A DNA stretch of 64,000 nucleotides from Desulfovibrionaceae bacterium (lineage in GTDB: Bacteria; Desulfobacterota; Desulfovibrionia; Desulfovibrionales; Desulfovibrionaceae), in assembly GCA_022510785.1 (NCBI GenBank), contig JAFLSV010000004.1, positions 42,148 to 106,147 on the forward strand, read 5' to 3'. A model generated the notes under the pieces. It was given only the letters and a program-made list of their open reading frames with translations. It made no database searches and had not been told where the DNA came from. Shown one piece after another: positions 21,120-29,558 of the stretch; within the stretch, counting starts at the first letter, position 1; every line of letters begins with the position of its first letter. The position numbers and the translations under genes were made by a program.

Positions 21120-22160
21120 ATGGTACACGATATGGCATTTGCGTTTACACGACTGTCCTGGGGCAGTATTTTTGCCGGCGCCTTTTCCGCCATGGGCGTG
21201 TGGATTGTCATGTTTCTGCTCGGGCTGGCCCTGGGCTTCAAAGTGTTCAAGCCCAAAAGCGAACATCCCTTGTCCGGTCTGGCGCTGACGTTCAGCGGCT
21301 GGTCCTGTTTTTCCCTTGTGATCAGCATGGCCGCGGGCGGCTTTATGGCTGGCCTGAGCGCGGGCCATCACGGCTTTGAGCATGGCTTTGTGGTCTGGGC
21401 GCTGGTATTGTGGGTATCCATGACATTCTGGGCGCTGGCCATGGCCTCGACTGCGCGCATGGCGGGCTCGGCGCTGAAAAGCCTGGGCTCGGGCGCGGCG
21501 GGGGCCGTTTCGTTTGTGGGAAAAGGGGCCATGGGCGCGGCCGGCCACGTTTTTTCCGATTTGCGCGACAATGTGCGCCTTGATGTGGATACCGACAAGC
21601 TGAGTGACGAGATCATGGATATTCTGCGCGATACCGGGGTGGAAACCCTGCAGCCTGAATATCTGCGCCAGCAGATGCGCGAAGCCCGTTCTGACCTGAG
21701 GGAGCTTGTCCACCAGCTCAGCATGAATCCCTCGGATATGGAAAAATCCCTGGCACAGTTTGCGGATAAGGAAAAGGAGCGCCTCGAAGCCCTGACCAGG
21801 GATATTGATCGGGAAGCGGCTGTCCAGGCTCTCATGGGCCACCGCGCGCTGACCCGGGATAACGCGGAAAGAATGGTGGACGATGCCGTCAGCGCCTATG
21901 GCCATGTGGTGCGCAAGGCTCAGGAATCCTTGCATGAGGCTCGTGTTCAGGCGGATGATGTGCGCCGCCACATCACGGAGCTGTCCGATCGCGCGAGGGA
22001 AAAGGCCGATGAACTGTCGTCCACCGCGGCCAGGGGAGCCCTGGCCGCGGCCGTGGCCCTGATTCTGGCCGCGTTCATCAGCATGGGCGCCGCCTGGTGC
22101 GGAGCCCACTGCGGCGCTTCCTGCAAGTCTCCCATACCGCATACCTATATCAGGCGCTGA
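21120..22160 (+). CDS. Conserved membrane protein with coiled-coil domain, function unknown
   Basis: Not assigned to a named family. The ATG at 21120 has GGAGG nine bases upstream (346 residues); a start at 21054 lacks support. The N-terminal third has three hydrophobic helices beginning LSWGSIFAGAFSAMGVW, a pattern shared with small bacterial membrane proteins of unknown role. The middle (about residues 140-290) is charged and helical, likely coiled coil (for example QQMREARSDLRELVHQL). A final membrane helix (LAAAVALILAAFISMG) is followed by a Cys-containing tail. It may scaffold or sense at the inner membrane. Two terminators follow. Confidence 0.75.
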   Translation: MVHDMAFAFTRLSWGSIFAGAFSAMGVWIVMFLLGLALGFKVFKPKSEHPLSGLALTFSGWSCFSLVISMAAGGFMAGLSAGHHGFEHGFVVWALVLWVSMTFWALAMASTARMAGSALKSLGSGAAGAVSFVGKGAMGAAGHVFSDLRDNVRLDVDTDKLSDEIMDILRDTGVETLQPEYLRQQMREARSDLRELVHQLSMNPSDMEKSLAQFADKEKERLEALTRDIDREAAVQALMGHRALTRDNAERMVDDAVSAYGHVVRKAQESLHEARVQADDVRRHITELSDRAREKADELSSTAARGALAAAVALILAAFISMGAAWCGAHCGASCKSPIPHTYIRR

Positions 22161-22284
22161 ATGCGGGCGTTCATCTGTCCGCTCCCGCGCATGTCCCGCT
22201 TGCTTAAAAAAAGCGTGCGCGCCAAGAGTGGCTGACACGCCGCCGGAGAGGCAGAGACTCTCCCGGGGCTGCCGCCGAAACAGA

Positions 22285-22313
22285 ACGGCCGGGATTTACG
22301 TTCCGGCCGTTTT
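22285..22313 (+). terminator. Rho-independent terminator 1 before queA
   Basis: ACGGCCGG at 22285-22292 pairs with CCGGCCGT at 22303-22310 and is followed by TTT. It suits termination of the upstream membrane-protein gene. Confidence 0.65.
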
Positions 22314-22320
22314 GGCTCAT

Positions 22321-22346
22321 AACAGGGCTCCGCTACCCTGTTTTTT
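22321..22346 (+). terminator. Rho-independent terminator 2 directly before the queA start codon
   Basis: AACAGGG at 22321-22327 and CCCTGTT at 22336-22342 form a 7-bp stem with an 8-base loop, and TTTT completes a six-T run. The run ends four bases before the first queA ATG, so the terminator occupies the place of a normal ribosome-binding leader. Confidence 0.75.
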
Positions 22347-22350
22347 CCGG

Positions 22351-23451
22351 ATGCCTATGAGCGCTGACCCCTTTTGCCTTGACAGTTACGACTACGATTT
22401 GCCCGCGGAACGCATTGCCCAGTTTCCGCCCGAGCGGCGCGGTTCCTCCCGCCTGCTGGTGCTGGACAGGGACGGGGGCCGGCGCGTGGACGCCCTGTTT
22501 GCGGATTTGCCCGGCTATTTGCCCGAAGGCGCGCTTCTGGTCGCCAACAATTCCAGGGTGACGCCCGCCCGTCTGCTTGGCACAAGGCCCAGCGGCGGCA
22601 AGGCGGAACTTCTGGTGCTCACGCCGCCGCCCCTGCTGGAGCGGGCGGCCCGCTCCGAAGGCGGAGGCGTCTTTTCCGCTGAGGCCGAGGTCTTGCTGAA
22701 ACCGGGGCACAGCATTCATCCCGGCGACAGGCTTATTTTCGGGCCGTATATTGAGGCTCTGGTGGAAGCCCGGCATGAGTTTGGCAGGCACGATGCGCGC
22801 CTGTTCTGGCGGGGCTCCCTGACTGCGTGCCTGGAGGAAACGGGTCACCTGCCTCTGCCGCCCTATATCCGGCGCGGGCAGGGGCCGGAGGACAGGGCCC
22901 GGTATCAGACGCTCTATGCCCGACCGGATAAAGCGGGCAGCGTGGCCGCGCCTACGGCCGGCCTGCACTTCACGGACTGCCTGCGCTCCCGCCTGGCCGA
23001 TGCGGGCTTTCTCTGGCGGGAGCTCACTCTGCATGTGGGCTACGGTACCTTCAGTCCCGTGCGCCATCAGGATATCCGCCAGCATCCCATGCACCGGGAG
23101 TTTGCGGAACTGCCTGCCGAAACGGCCCTCGCCGTCAGCGAAGCCAGGAGACAGGGCCGCCCCGTCATTGCCGTGGGCAGCACCTCGGCGCGCACCCTTG
23201 AAGCCGCGGCGCGGGAGTGCGGAAGCCTGCCGGCTCAGGGCTGGCAGGGCTGGACGGATATTTTTATTTACCCGGGTTTTCAGTTTCAGGTGGTGGACGG
23301 GCTTATCACCAATTTTCATCTGCCCCGGTCATCGCTGCTGATGCTGGTGTCGGCCCTGGCCGGGCGCGAAAGCGTGCTGGACGCCTATGCCCATGCGGTG
23401 AACAGCGGGTATCGCTTTTTTTCTTACGGCGATGCCATGCTCATCCGCTGA
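22351..23451 (+). CDS. queA: S-adenosylmethionine:tRNA ribosyltransferase-isomerase QueA
   Basis: Transfers and isomerises the ribosyl group of S-adenosylmethionine onto preQ1-tRNA to make epoxyqueuosine in the anticodon wobble position. Family blocks: YDLPAERIAQFP, LVANNSRVTPARL, PLPPYIRR, SVAAPTAGLHFT, LHVGYGTFSPV, VAVGSTSARTLE, GFQFQVVDGLITNFHLPRS. Starts at 22351 and 22357 are both possible (366 or 364 residues), and neither has a convincing ribosome site because a terminator stem lies just upstream. A longer frame from 22228 would translate through both terminators and is unlikely. cobT follows after 129 bp. Confidence 0.95.
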   Translation: MPMSADPFCLDSYDYDLPAERIAQFPPERRGSSRLLVLDRDGGRRVDALFADLPGYLPEGALLVANNSRVTPARLLGTRPSGGKAELLVLTPPPLLERAARSEGGGVFSAEAEVLLKPGHSIHPGDRLIFGPYIEALVEARHEFGRHDARLFWRGSLTACLEETGHLPLPPYIRRGQGPEDRARYQTLYARPDKAGSVAAPTAGLHFTDCLRSRLADAGFLWRELTLHVGYGTFSPVRHQDIRQHPMHREFAELPAETALAVSEARRQGRPVIAVGSTSARTLEAAARECGSLPAQGWQGWTDIFIYPGFQFQVVDGLITNFHLPRSSLLMLVSALAGRESVLDAYAHAVNSGYRFFSYGDAMLIR

Positions 23452-23580
23452 ACGGCGCGGCCGGCGGAGCCCTCCGGCGTCAGCCCCTGCCATGCCGGGC
23501 GGCCCGGAGGAAGCCCATGCGCTTGCGGGACGCAAAGCCGCGTTGTATCGTCGCGGCATCAGCAAAACAGTGGAGGATCC

Positions 23581-24681
23581 ATGAACCATTCCCTGCGCGC
23601 GGTGCTTGAGTCCATAAGCCCGGTGGACGTCACGCTGTCCACACGGGCACGGGCGCATCTTGACGATTTGACCAAACCCAGGGGAAGCCTTGGCGCGCTG
23701 GAGGATGCGGCTCTTCGTCTTTTTCTCGTGGCCGGGGGGCAGACTCCGCTTTGCGTGGATCCGGCTGTCATTGTGGTGGCGGCCGGGGATCATGGCGTGA
23801 CCCGTCAGGGGGTCAGCCCCTATCCGCAGGAAGTCACCACGCAGATGCTGGCCAATATTCTGGAAGGCGGCGCTGCCATCAGTGTCCTGTCCCGCCTGAA
23901 CGGGCTGTCCATGACCGTGGTGGACGCCGGCTGCGCGGGCGCGGCCCTGGAGCATCCCCGTCTTGTCAACCTGCGCCTGGGCCCGGGTACGGCTGATTTG
24001 TCCGAGGAGCCGGCCATGTCTGTGGAAGACTGCCAGCGCGCCCTGCTGTGCGGCGTGGATATGGCCCGCCGGGCCGTGGATGGGGGAGCCCGGCTGCTGG
24101 CGACGGGCGAAATGGGCATTGGCAATTCCACACCCGCCACCGCGCTGTTTTGCGCCCTGCTGGGCCTGAGTCCCGCCGAGGCGGCCGGGCCTGGCGCCGG
24201 TCTTAATCCGGCAGGTGTCAGGCATAAAATCAGCGTGGTGGAAAAAGCCCTGCGCCGCCATGCGGCTGTGGCGGCTGCGGTATCCGCCTCAGGCGGGCCC
24301 GGGGATGCCCTGGCCGCCCTGGCGGCCCTGGGCGGCTATGAAATTGCCGTGCTGGCCGGGGTCGCGCTGGGCGCGGCGTCGTGCCGGGTACCCGTGCTGG
24401 TGGACGGCTTTATTTCCACCTCGGCCTATGCGGCCGCCCGCTCCCTGTGCCCCGCCGTGGCCGATTATGCCTTCCTGGCCCATGCCTCGGCCGAACCGGG
24501 CTATGCGGGGGTGATCGCCGCCCTGGGGCAGGAGCCTCTGCTTCGCCTTCATATGCGCCTGGGAGAAGGCACGGGGTGCGCTCTGGCCCTGCCTCTGCTG
24601 CGCGCCGCCGCCGCGCTGTTCAATGATATGGCCACCTTCAGCGGAGCCAGGGTCACCGGCGATATGAAACAGCCGGTGTAA
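23581..24681 (+). CDS. cobT: Nicotinate-nucleotide--dimethylbenzimidazole phosphoribosyltransferase
   Basis: Makes alpha-ribazole phosphate for the lower ligand of cobalamin in the cytoplasm. The 366 residues contain KPRGSLGALE, the AAGDHGVTRQGVSPYPQEVT loop, GEMGIGNSTPA, VLVDGFISTSAY and the catalytic-glutamate region RLGEGTGCALALPL. GGAGG stands five bases before the ATG. No other cobalamin genes are in the window, and the 129-bp upstream gap is too short for a full cobalamin riboswitch. It implies that the organism completes B12 or a related cobamide. Confidence 0.96.
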   Translation: MNHSLRAVLESISPVDVTLSTRARAHLDDLTKPRGSLGALEDAALRLFLVAGGQTPLCVDPAVIVVAAGDHGVTRQGVSPYPQEVTTQMLANILEGGAAISVLSRLNGLSMTVVDAGCAGAALEHPRLVNLRLGPGTADLSEEPAMSVEDCQRALLCGVDMARRAVDGGARLLATGEMGIGNSTPATALFCALLGLSPAEAAGPGAGLNPAGVRHKISVVEKALRRHAAVAAAVSASGGPGDALAALAALGGYEIAVLAGVALGAASCRVPVLVDGFISTSAYAAARSLCPAVADYAFLAHASAEPGYAGVIAALGQEPLLRLHMRLGEGTGCALALPLLRAAAALFNDMATFSGARVTGDMKQPV

Positions 24682-24703
24682 AAAAAGGAAAGAGGCGGGT
24701 CAG

Positions 24704-25678
24704 TTGGGCGCACTGATGGAATTTCGGCGGGTGACGCGCTCCTTTGCGGCGCGCAGAGGCCTGTTTGACCCGCGGCCGGCCCGGCTGCTGGCTGTGAATG
24801 ATGTGAGTCTGACACTGGAGGCCGGGGAAACTCTGGGCCTGGTGGGAGAGTCCGGCTGCGGAAAGTCCACCCTGGCCCGCATGGCCGTGCGCCTGCTGGC
24901 ACCCAGTTCCGGCGGCGTCACGCTGGAGGGGCGGCCTTTGGAGCAATGGCCTTCGCCTGACCTGGCCCGGCGGGTGCAGATGGTCTTTCAGGATCCCTTT
25001 TCTTCGCTGGATCCGCGGCATCGCGTGGGGGCTTCCGTGGCGGAGCCCCTGCTGCTGGCCGGGCGGGCCCAGGGGCGCGCGCCCTCGCGGAGCGAGCTGC
25101 GCGAGGCGGCCCGGGCCATGCTGGAACGTGTCGGCCTGCCGGCCGAGTATGCCGAGCGCTATCCGCATGAGTTTTCCGGCGGCCAGAGGCAGCGCGTGGC
25201 CGTGGCCCGCGCGCTCATTGCCGGGCCCCGGCTGGTGGTGTGCGACGAGCCCGTGTCCGCCCTGGATGCCTCGGTTCAGGCCCAGGTGCTCAATCTGCTC
25301 AGGGATGCGCAGGAGGAACGCGGGCTGACCTATCTGTTCATTTCCCACGATTTGGGCGTGGTGGGCTTCATGAGCGATCGGGTGGCGGTCATGTACCTGG
25401 GCCGGATGGTGGAGCTGGCCGCCCGTGAGGAATTGTTCGGGCGGGCGGCTCATCCGTATACCGAAGCCCTGCTGGCGGCCGCACCCGTTCGTGACCATGG
25501 GGCGCGGCGTGAGCGGCCGGCTCTGACCGGCGATCTGCCCAGTCCCCTGAACCCGCCGTCCGGTTGCGCCTTCCATCCCCGCTGTCCGCGCGCCGGGGAT
25601 ATCTGTTCCCGCGAGGAGCCGCTGCTGACGGAACTGCGTCCGGGACACCTTGTGCGCTGCCATTTTCCCCTGAGCTGA
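24704..25678 (+). CDS. Oligopeptide/dipeptide-type ABC transporter ATPase (DppF/OppF-like)
   Basis: ATP-binding subunit of a peptide or nickel-type ABC importer. Walker [11 protein letters not shown]-loop [12 protein letters not shown], signature [14 protein letters not shown], Walker [13 protein letters not shown] and the C-terminal oligopeptide-transporter motif with [10 protein letters not shown] are all present (324 residues). The best start is TTG at 24704, eight bases after GAGG; ATG at 24716 is the alternative. It follows cobT by 22 bases, so the two may be cotranscribed. The partner ATPase (DppD type), permeases and binding protein are not adjacent, so it is either an orphan or works with distant subunits. 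Confidence 0.9.
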   Translation: MGALMEFRRVTRSFAARRGLFDPRPARLLAVNDVSLTLEAGETLGLVGESGCGKSTLARMAVRLLAPSSGGVTLEGRPLEQWPSPDLARRVQMVFQDPFSSLDPRHRVGASVAEPLLLAGRAQGRAPSRSELREAARAMLERVGLPAEYAERYPHEFSGGQRQRVAVARALIAGPRLVVCDEPVSALDASVQAQVLNLLRDAQEERGLTYLFISHDLGVVGFMSDRVAVMYLGRMVELAAREELFGRAAHPYTEALLAAAPVRDHGARRERPALTGDLPSPLNPPSGCAFHPRCPRAGDICSREEPLLTELRPGHLVRCHFPLS

Positions 25679-25713
25679 GTTCTGCCGCGGCCGCGCCGAC
25701 CCATGAAAACACA

Positions 25714-25743
25714 GCGCGGGAAGGAGACTCTTCCTTCCCGCGC
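25714..25743. terminator. Strong hairpin between convergent genes
   Basis: GCGCGGGAAGGA at 25714-25725 and TCCTTCCCGCGC at 25732-25743 pair perfectly over 12 bp with a 6-base loop, 36 bases after the ABC ATPase stop. No T-run follows. A further 10-bp stem lies at 25786-25795 with 25812-25821, next to a run of nine G. Together they probably separate the two convergent transcripts. Confidence 0.6.
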
Positions 25744-25838
25744 GATGAGCGCTTGGCCCCCCGAGGAGGGAGAAGCGCGTCTTCCGCGGCCTCCCACCCG
25801 TTTGCGGGGGGGGGAGGCCGCATGTCTTTGATTCCGGC

Positions 25839-25924
25839 AGGATTCGGCGTGCCGCCTCGTCATCCCAAGAGGATTCGGCGTGCCGCCTCGTTATCCCAGA
25901 AGGATTCGGCGTGCCGCCTCATCC
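25839..25924. repeat. 31-bp tandem repeat, about 2.8 copies, overlapping the end of a CDS
   Basis: Copies start at 25839, 25870 and 25901, each beginning AGGATTCGGCGTGCCGCCTC; the spacing is exactly 31 bp. The third copy is the 3' end of the glutamate-synthase-like gene on the minus strand, encoding its last residues EAARRILLG and the stop. The two outer copies lie beyond the stop codon. The array looks like a local duplication of the gene's end. Confidence 0.9.
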
Positions 25925-27528
25925 TGCACTTCAGTGATGAAGGGAATGCCGGTTTCGCGTTCGGTTTCACGGTTGGCCGAGCTCAGGTCGTCGCGGGAAA
26001 TATCGCGCAGGGTAAACTTGCGCGCGCCGGCCATCAGCTGCTGCAGCCCCGCGGCCAGGCGGTCAAGGTTGGTCCACAGGGCGATGGCGCCGTAAGGAAT
26101 GTGCGCCATTTCCTTTTTGCCCACCTTGGCGGCCACGGCGTGGTATCCCGCAAAAATGGTTTCGGGGCTGGAGCCGATGTCCTGCACGGATTTGGGCAGG
26201 CTGTCCCAGTTGCCGCAGACGTCGGCGCGGCGGTCGGGATGCAGGGCTCCCTCGATGTTGGAACCCAGGAATCCCGGTATCATCATGGCCCGTCCCATGC
26301 AGATCAGTTTGGCGTAGGGCGAGCACAGGGCCAGAGCCTTGAATATCTGGCTGGGCTTGGCCAGGCCGCCGCCCAGGGAAATGTCGGGCACGCGCCTGCC
26401 GCTGGCGGCCAGCAGCGAGGCGTACTCATGCACCTTGGCGTGCAGCAGGATGCTGGGCACACCCCACTGTTCCATCATATCCCAGGGGCTCATGCCCGTG
26501 CCGCCGCCCGCGCCGTCCACGGTGAGCAGGTCGAGCTTGCAGTCGCCTGCCAGCCTGAGGGCCAGGGCCAGGGCTTCCATGCCGTAGGCCCCGGTCTTGA
26601 GCGAAATGGAGCGGAAGCCGAGCTTGCGCAGGTAGGAAACCTGGGCCCGGAAGTTCTTTTCCACCTGCTCGGCGCTGGAAAAGGCCGTATAGCCCAGGCG
26701 GCTGTGCCGGGCAAAGTGGCTGACGGCTCCGGCCCTGTACGCTTCCTTCACTTCGGGAAGGGTCGGGTCGGGATCCACCAGATAGCCGCGATCCTTGAGG
26801 AAGGCGGCGTATTCAATATCCTTGACCTGGATTTCACCGCCAATGTTCTTGGCGCCCTGACCCCACTTGAGTTCGATGATCACCTTGTCGGCGTACTTGT
26901 CGGCGATATATTCGGCCACGCCGTTGCGGGTGTCTTCCACGTTCATCTGCACGATAATGGCGCCGTAGCCGTCGTAATAGCGCAGATAGGTGTCGATGCG
27001 GCGATCCAGCTCAGGCGCCTTCACAATGCGGCCATTTTTGATTTCCGACTTTTTGTCCACCCCGACCACGTTTTCGCCCACCACCACGGGCACGCCGCAC
27101 AAGGCGCAGCCCGTGGCAAAGGAATTCCAGTACTTGGCCGCAATGAACGTGGAACCCAGAGCGCCGGTCATGAAGGGATAGCGGCAGGTAATCGTGTGCC
27201 GCGCGCCGAACGAGGTTTCCAGCTTGACGTCGGTGAACAGCGTTTCCCCGGATTTGGCCTGATGCCTGTCCGCGCCCCTGGTGCCGTACAGATAGCCGTT
27301 GATGCGCAGGGCGTTGTAGCACACGCCGTCCGGAGCCGTATTGCCGCTGCCCGCGGTCACCACGCCGAAATCACGGGGATACAGGGTATGCCTCCCCAGC
27401 ATGGAACCCAGCCAGGTTTCGCACCGGCCCTGACAGTCGGCCCGGCACAGCGTGCACAGGCCGGATTCGCAGGGGTTGCCCCGGTTCGTGGTGCCGAGGA
27501 CGTCATTATTCTTGAGCCATTGGGACAT
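25891..27528 (-). CDS. FMN-binding glutamate-synthase-family protein (GltB2 domain)
   Basis: The protein carries the FMN/iron-sulfur synthase barrel of glutamate synthase without the glutaminase domain. Seen: KWGQGAKNIGGE, LTVDGAGGGTG, DISLGGGLAKPSQIFKAL and CMGRAMMIPGF, the usual FMN and substrate loops. The N-terminus is Cys-rich (CESGLCTLCRADCQGRC, about residues 20-36), suggesting an added metal or cluster site. The ATG at 27528 has GGAGG six bases upstream (545 residues). Related stand-alone proteins are common in anaerobes, where the true donor and product are often unclear. Its last codons are part of the tandem repeat. Confidence 0.88.
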   Translation of the reverse strand: MSQWLKNNDVLGTTNRGNPCESGLCTLCRADCQGRCETWLGSMLGRHTLYPRDFGVVTAGSGNTAPDGVCYNALRINGYLYGTRGADRHQAKSGETLFTDVKLETSFGARHTITCRYPFMTGALGSTFIAAKYWNSFATGCALCGVPVVVGENVVGVDKKSEIKNGRIVKAPELDRRIDTYLRYYDGYGAIIVQMNVEDTRNGVAEYIADKYADKVIIELKWGQGAKNIGGEIQVKDIEYAAFLKDRGYLVDPDPTLPEVKEAYRAGAVSHFARHSRLGYTAFSSAEQVEKNFRAQVSYLRKLGFRSISLKTGAYGMEALALALRLAGDCKLDLLTVDGAGGGTGMSPWDMMEQWGVPSILLHAKVHEYASLLAASGRRVPDISLGGGLAKPSQIFKALALCSPYAKLICMGRAMMIPGFLGSNIEGALHPDRRADVCGNWDSLPKSVQDIGSSPETIFAGYHAVAAKVGKKEMAHIPYGAIALWTNLDRLAAGLQQLMAGARKFTLRDISRDDLSSANRETERETGIPFITEVQDEAARRILLG

Positions 27529-27758
27529 GGGAACCTCCGTATACAAAAATGTCAATAATGTCCTGTCTGGGGAGTCTATAGCGATTTTCCGCTATTTTGG
27601 CAAGCAAAAAGCATAGATTTTTAAAATTAAAGGGCGTTTTCCCTTCGTGCCGCTTGAGCTAAAATAACAATTTTGTAAAATAAAGATCCCGTGCCGCCTT
27701 GACCCCCAGACGGACAACATCCATAGTACCTTTTGTTCTTTTCCAATCCGGAGGATCT

Positions 27759-28310
27759 GTGTCCAAGCCCACCCTGTCGGATGCGCTGCTGGAAGCTCTC
27801 CGCTATGAGCACTGGCTGCGCTTTTATTTTGTGGATGCGCCGGAAGGCGCGGATGACGCCGACGACCCTTTGGCAGCCAGTCTGCGTGTGCCCGCCTCCG
27901 CGGCCGAGGCGTCACGGAGGGCCGAACCCCATCTTTTTCCCTTGCTGGAAGCATTGCGGGGGCGGGATATATCCATGGAAGGCGCCCGTGACGCGGTATT
28001 CCGGCATGTGGCCCTCCGCGTCGGGGCGGATCCGGCGGACCCGGCCTTTGGCGAACGCCTTTTCCATCTGGTGAGTGACCCGGATTTTCGGCGGGGCCTG
28101 GACGCCTTTCACGGTTGGGTGCAGGAGCTGGCCAACGGCGAAGCGCCGGCGGGAAAGGCGGAGGATGAGGGCGCGCCGCCCTTTGCGCTTTGGCAGGCGG
28201 CTTTCCGCGCGTGGGAAGCGGAACGGGCCGTGCGGCATGTGACAAGCATTGGCGCTTACGCGGACAAGGCGGTGGACGCGGCGGATCCGCAAGACGCGGC
28301 GGACGCGTGA
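27759..28310 (+). CDS. Conserved hypothetical protein upstream of mnmM
   Basis: Not recognised. A GTG start at 27759 with GGAGG six bases upstream gives 183 residues. The protein is acidic, Ala/Asp/Glu-rich, mostly helical, without signal peptide or membrane segment. A weakly hydrophobic aromatic stretch (EHWLRFYFVDAP) lies near residue 18 and a Trp-containing helix near the end. The methyltransferase gene starts three bases after its stop, so the two form a translationally close pair and may act together. Confidence 0.75.
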   Translation: MSKPTLSDALLEALRYEHWLRFYFVDAPEGADDADDPLAASLRVPASAAEASRRAEPHLFPLLEALRGRDISMEGARDAVFRHVALRVGADPADPAFGERLFHLVSDPDFRRGLDAFHGWVQELANGEAPAGKAEDEGAPPFALWQAAFRAWEAERAVRHVTSIGAYADKAVDAADPQDAADA

Positions 28311-28313
28311 GCC

Positions 28314-28898
28314 ATGCTGAATCCTTCGGCCCTGCTGGAAACGGCGCACGCCGTGTGGGAGCGGCATGCCGGGCCCCTCATGCTGGACGCCACGGCGGGG
28401 AACGGGCGCGATACGGCTTTTTTGGCCGCACTGACCGGGGAAGACGGGATCGTTCTGGCCATGGATCGGCAGAATGAAGCGCTGATCCGGACGGCCGCCC
28501 TGCTGCGCGAACGGGGGCTGGAGCGGCGGGCGCGGTTGCTGCTCGCCAATCATGCGGATATGGCCGAAGCGCTGGCCCGGCAGATGCCGGACGCCAGCGC
28601 CCGGCTTGATCTGGCCGTGTTCAACCTTGGTTTTCTGCCCGGCGGCGATAAGCGCGTCGTCAGCTCCGCCGCGACGACCCTGGCGGCTTTGAATCCGGTA
28701 TGGGAATGGCTGCGGCCCGGCGGCCTGCTCAGTGTGCACGCCTACTCCGGTCATCCCGGCGGCGCGGACGAAATGGACGCCGTGGGCGGCTGGATGCGGG
28801 CAAAAAACTGGCGCGAGGCCCAGGTGAGTGCCTGTGTCCAGTGGAACAAGGCGCGCCATCCCGAAACCCTGTGGCTGGCTGTGAAAAATGCCCGCTGA
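28314..28898 (+). CDS. mnmM: tRNA methyltransferase of the MnmM (YtqB) type
   Basis: Small class I SAM methyltransferase of 194 residues. It carries the family hallmarks DATAGNGRDTAFLA (SAM loop), AMDRQNEAL and NLGFLPGGDK, and SVHAYSGHPGG near the end. In Bacillus subtilis the homologue methylates nm5(s2)U to mnm5(s2)U at the tRNA wobble base, the step done by the MnmC methylase domain in E. coli. Function here is inferred from those motifs. It is in operon with the hypothetical gene before it and convergent with rnhA. Confidence 0.82.
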   Translation: MLNPSALLETAHAVWERHAGPLMLDATAGNGRDTAFLAALTGEDGIVLAMDRQNEALIRTAALLRERGLERRARLLLANHADMAEALARQMPDASARLDLAVFNLGFLPGGDKRVVSSAATTLAALNPVWEWLRPGGLLSVHAYSGHPGGADEMDAVGGWMRAKNWREAQVSACVQWNKARHPETLWLAVKNAR

Positions 28899-28957
28899 TC
28901 CGATCTGTTTCGGTGCCGTAAGGCTTTTGTGATATACAATATCGTTTCTGTTAGGAA

Positions 28958-29440
28958 TTATTGACTTTTTTGTGCTGGCATGCCCGGATCGGGCGGCAGA
29001 TCGGCCCGGGCAGCCTGAGCGCGGGCCAGTTCGTCGCAGCGTTCGTTTTCGGCGTGCCCCGCGTGCCCCTTGAGCCAGTGAAAGTGAACGGTGTGCCGCG
29101 TGAGCAGCGCGGCCAGGCGTTCCCACAGGTCGCGGTTTTTGACCGGCTTTCTGGCCGCGGTCAGCCAGCCGTTGCGCTGCCAGTTCTCCAGCCACCGATC
29201 CTGTATGGCTTTGGCCACATACTGCGAGTCGGTATGCAGATCCACGGCGCAGGGCTCAGTCAGGCTTTCCAGGGCGCGGATAACTCCCAGAATTTCCATG
29301 CGGTTGTTGGTGGTTTGCGCGTAGCCGCCGGATAGTTCGCGGCGCGCGCCGCCGTAACTCATCACGGCCGCCCAGCCGCCGGAACCGGGGTTGCCCAGAC
29401 AGGAGCCGTCAGTATGAATTTTCACAAGTTTCAAGGACAT
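28958..29440 (-). CDS. rnhA: Ribonuclease HI
   Basis: Degrades the RNA of RNA-DNA hybrids. The 160 residues show the four carboxylates of the active site: D11 in HTDGSC, E49 in NRMEIL, D71 in HTDSQY and the Asp in [18 protein letters not shown] carries the catalytic His loop. A start at 29536 is in frame, but the ATG at 29440 has AGGAG nine bases upstream and matches the family N-terminus. It is convergent with mnmM and separated from it by 59 bp. Confidence 0.96.
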   Translation of the reverse strand: MSLKLVKIHTDGSCLGNPGSGGWAAVMSYGGARRELSGGYAQTTNNRMEILGVIRALESLTEPCAVDLHTDSQYVAKAIQDRWLENWQRNGWLTAARKPVKNRDLWERLAALLTRHTVHFHWLKGHAGHAENERCDELARAQAARADLPPDPGMPAQKSQ

Positions 29441-29558
29441 GGGAGTAACTCCTGGCGGCGGGCTCCAGCGGTTGGCTGAGGTGAAGAAAGGAGGGCCGGG
29501 AAAAGGGTGCGGCTGTCTGCCGGAGGAGGGGGGCACTGCCCCTCAATGCCCATCCCCC

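Noticed and set aside
22228..22350. Upstream extension of queA
   Set aside because: It would translate through two terminator stems and adds residues absent from the family.
22161..22350. preQ1 riboswitch before queA
   Set aside because: No class I aptamer hairpin with an A-rich tail was seen; only terminators are present.
23452..23580. Cobalamin riboswitch before cobT
   Set aside because: The gap is 129 bp and lacks a recognisable B12 box.
25801..25821. Run of nine G as a phase-variation tract
   Set aside because: It is intergenic, between two convergent genes, and cannot shift a reading frame or a promoter spacing that I can see.
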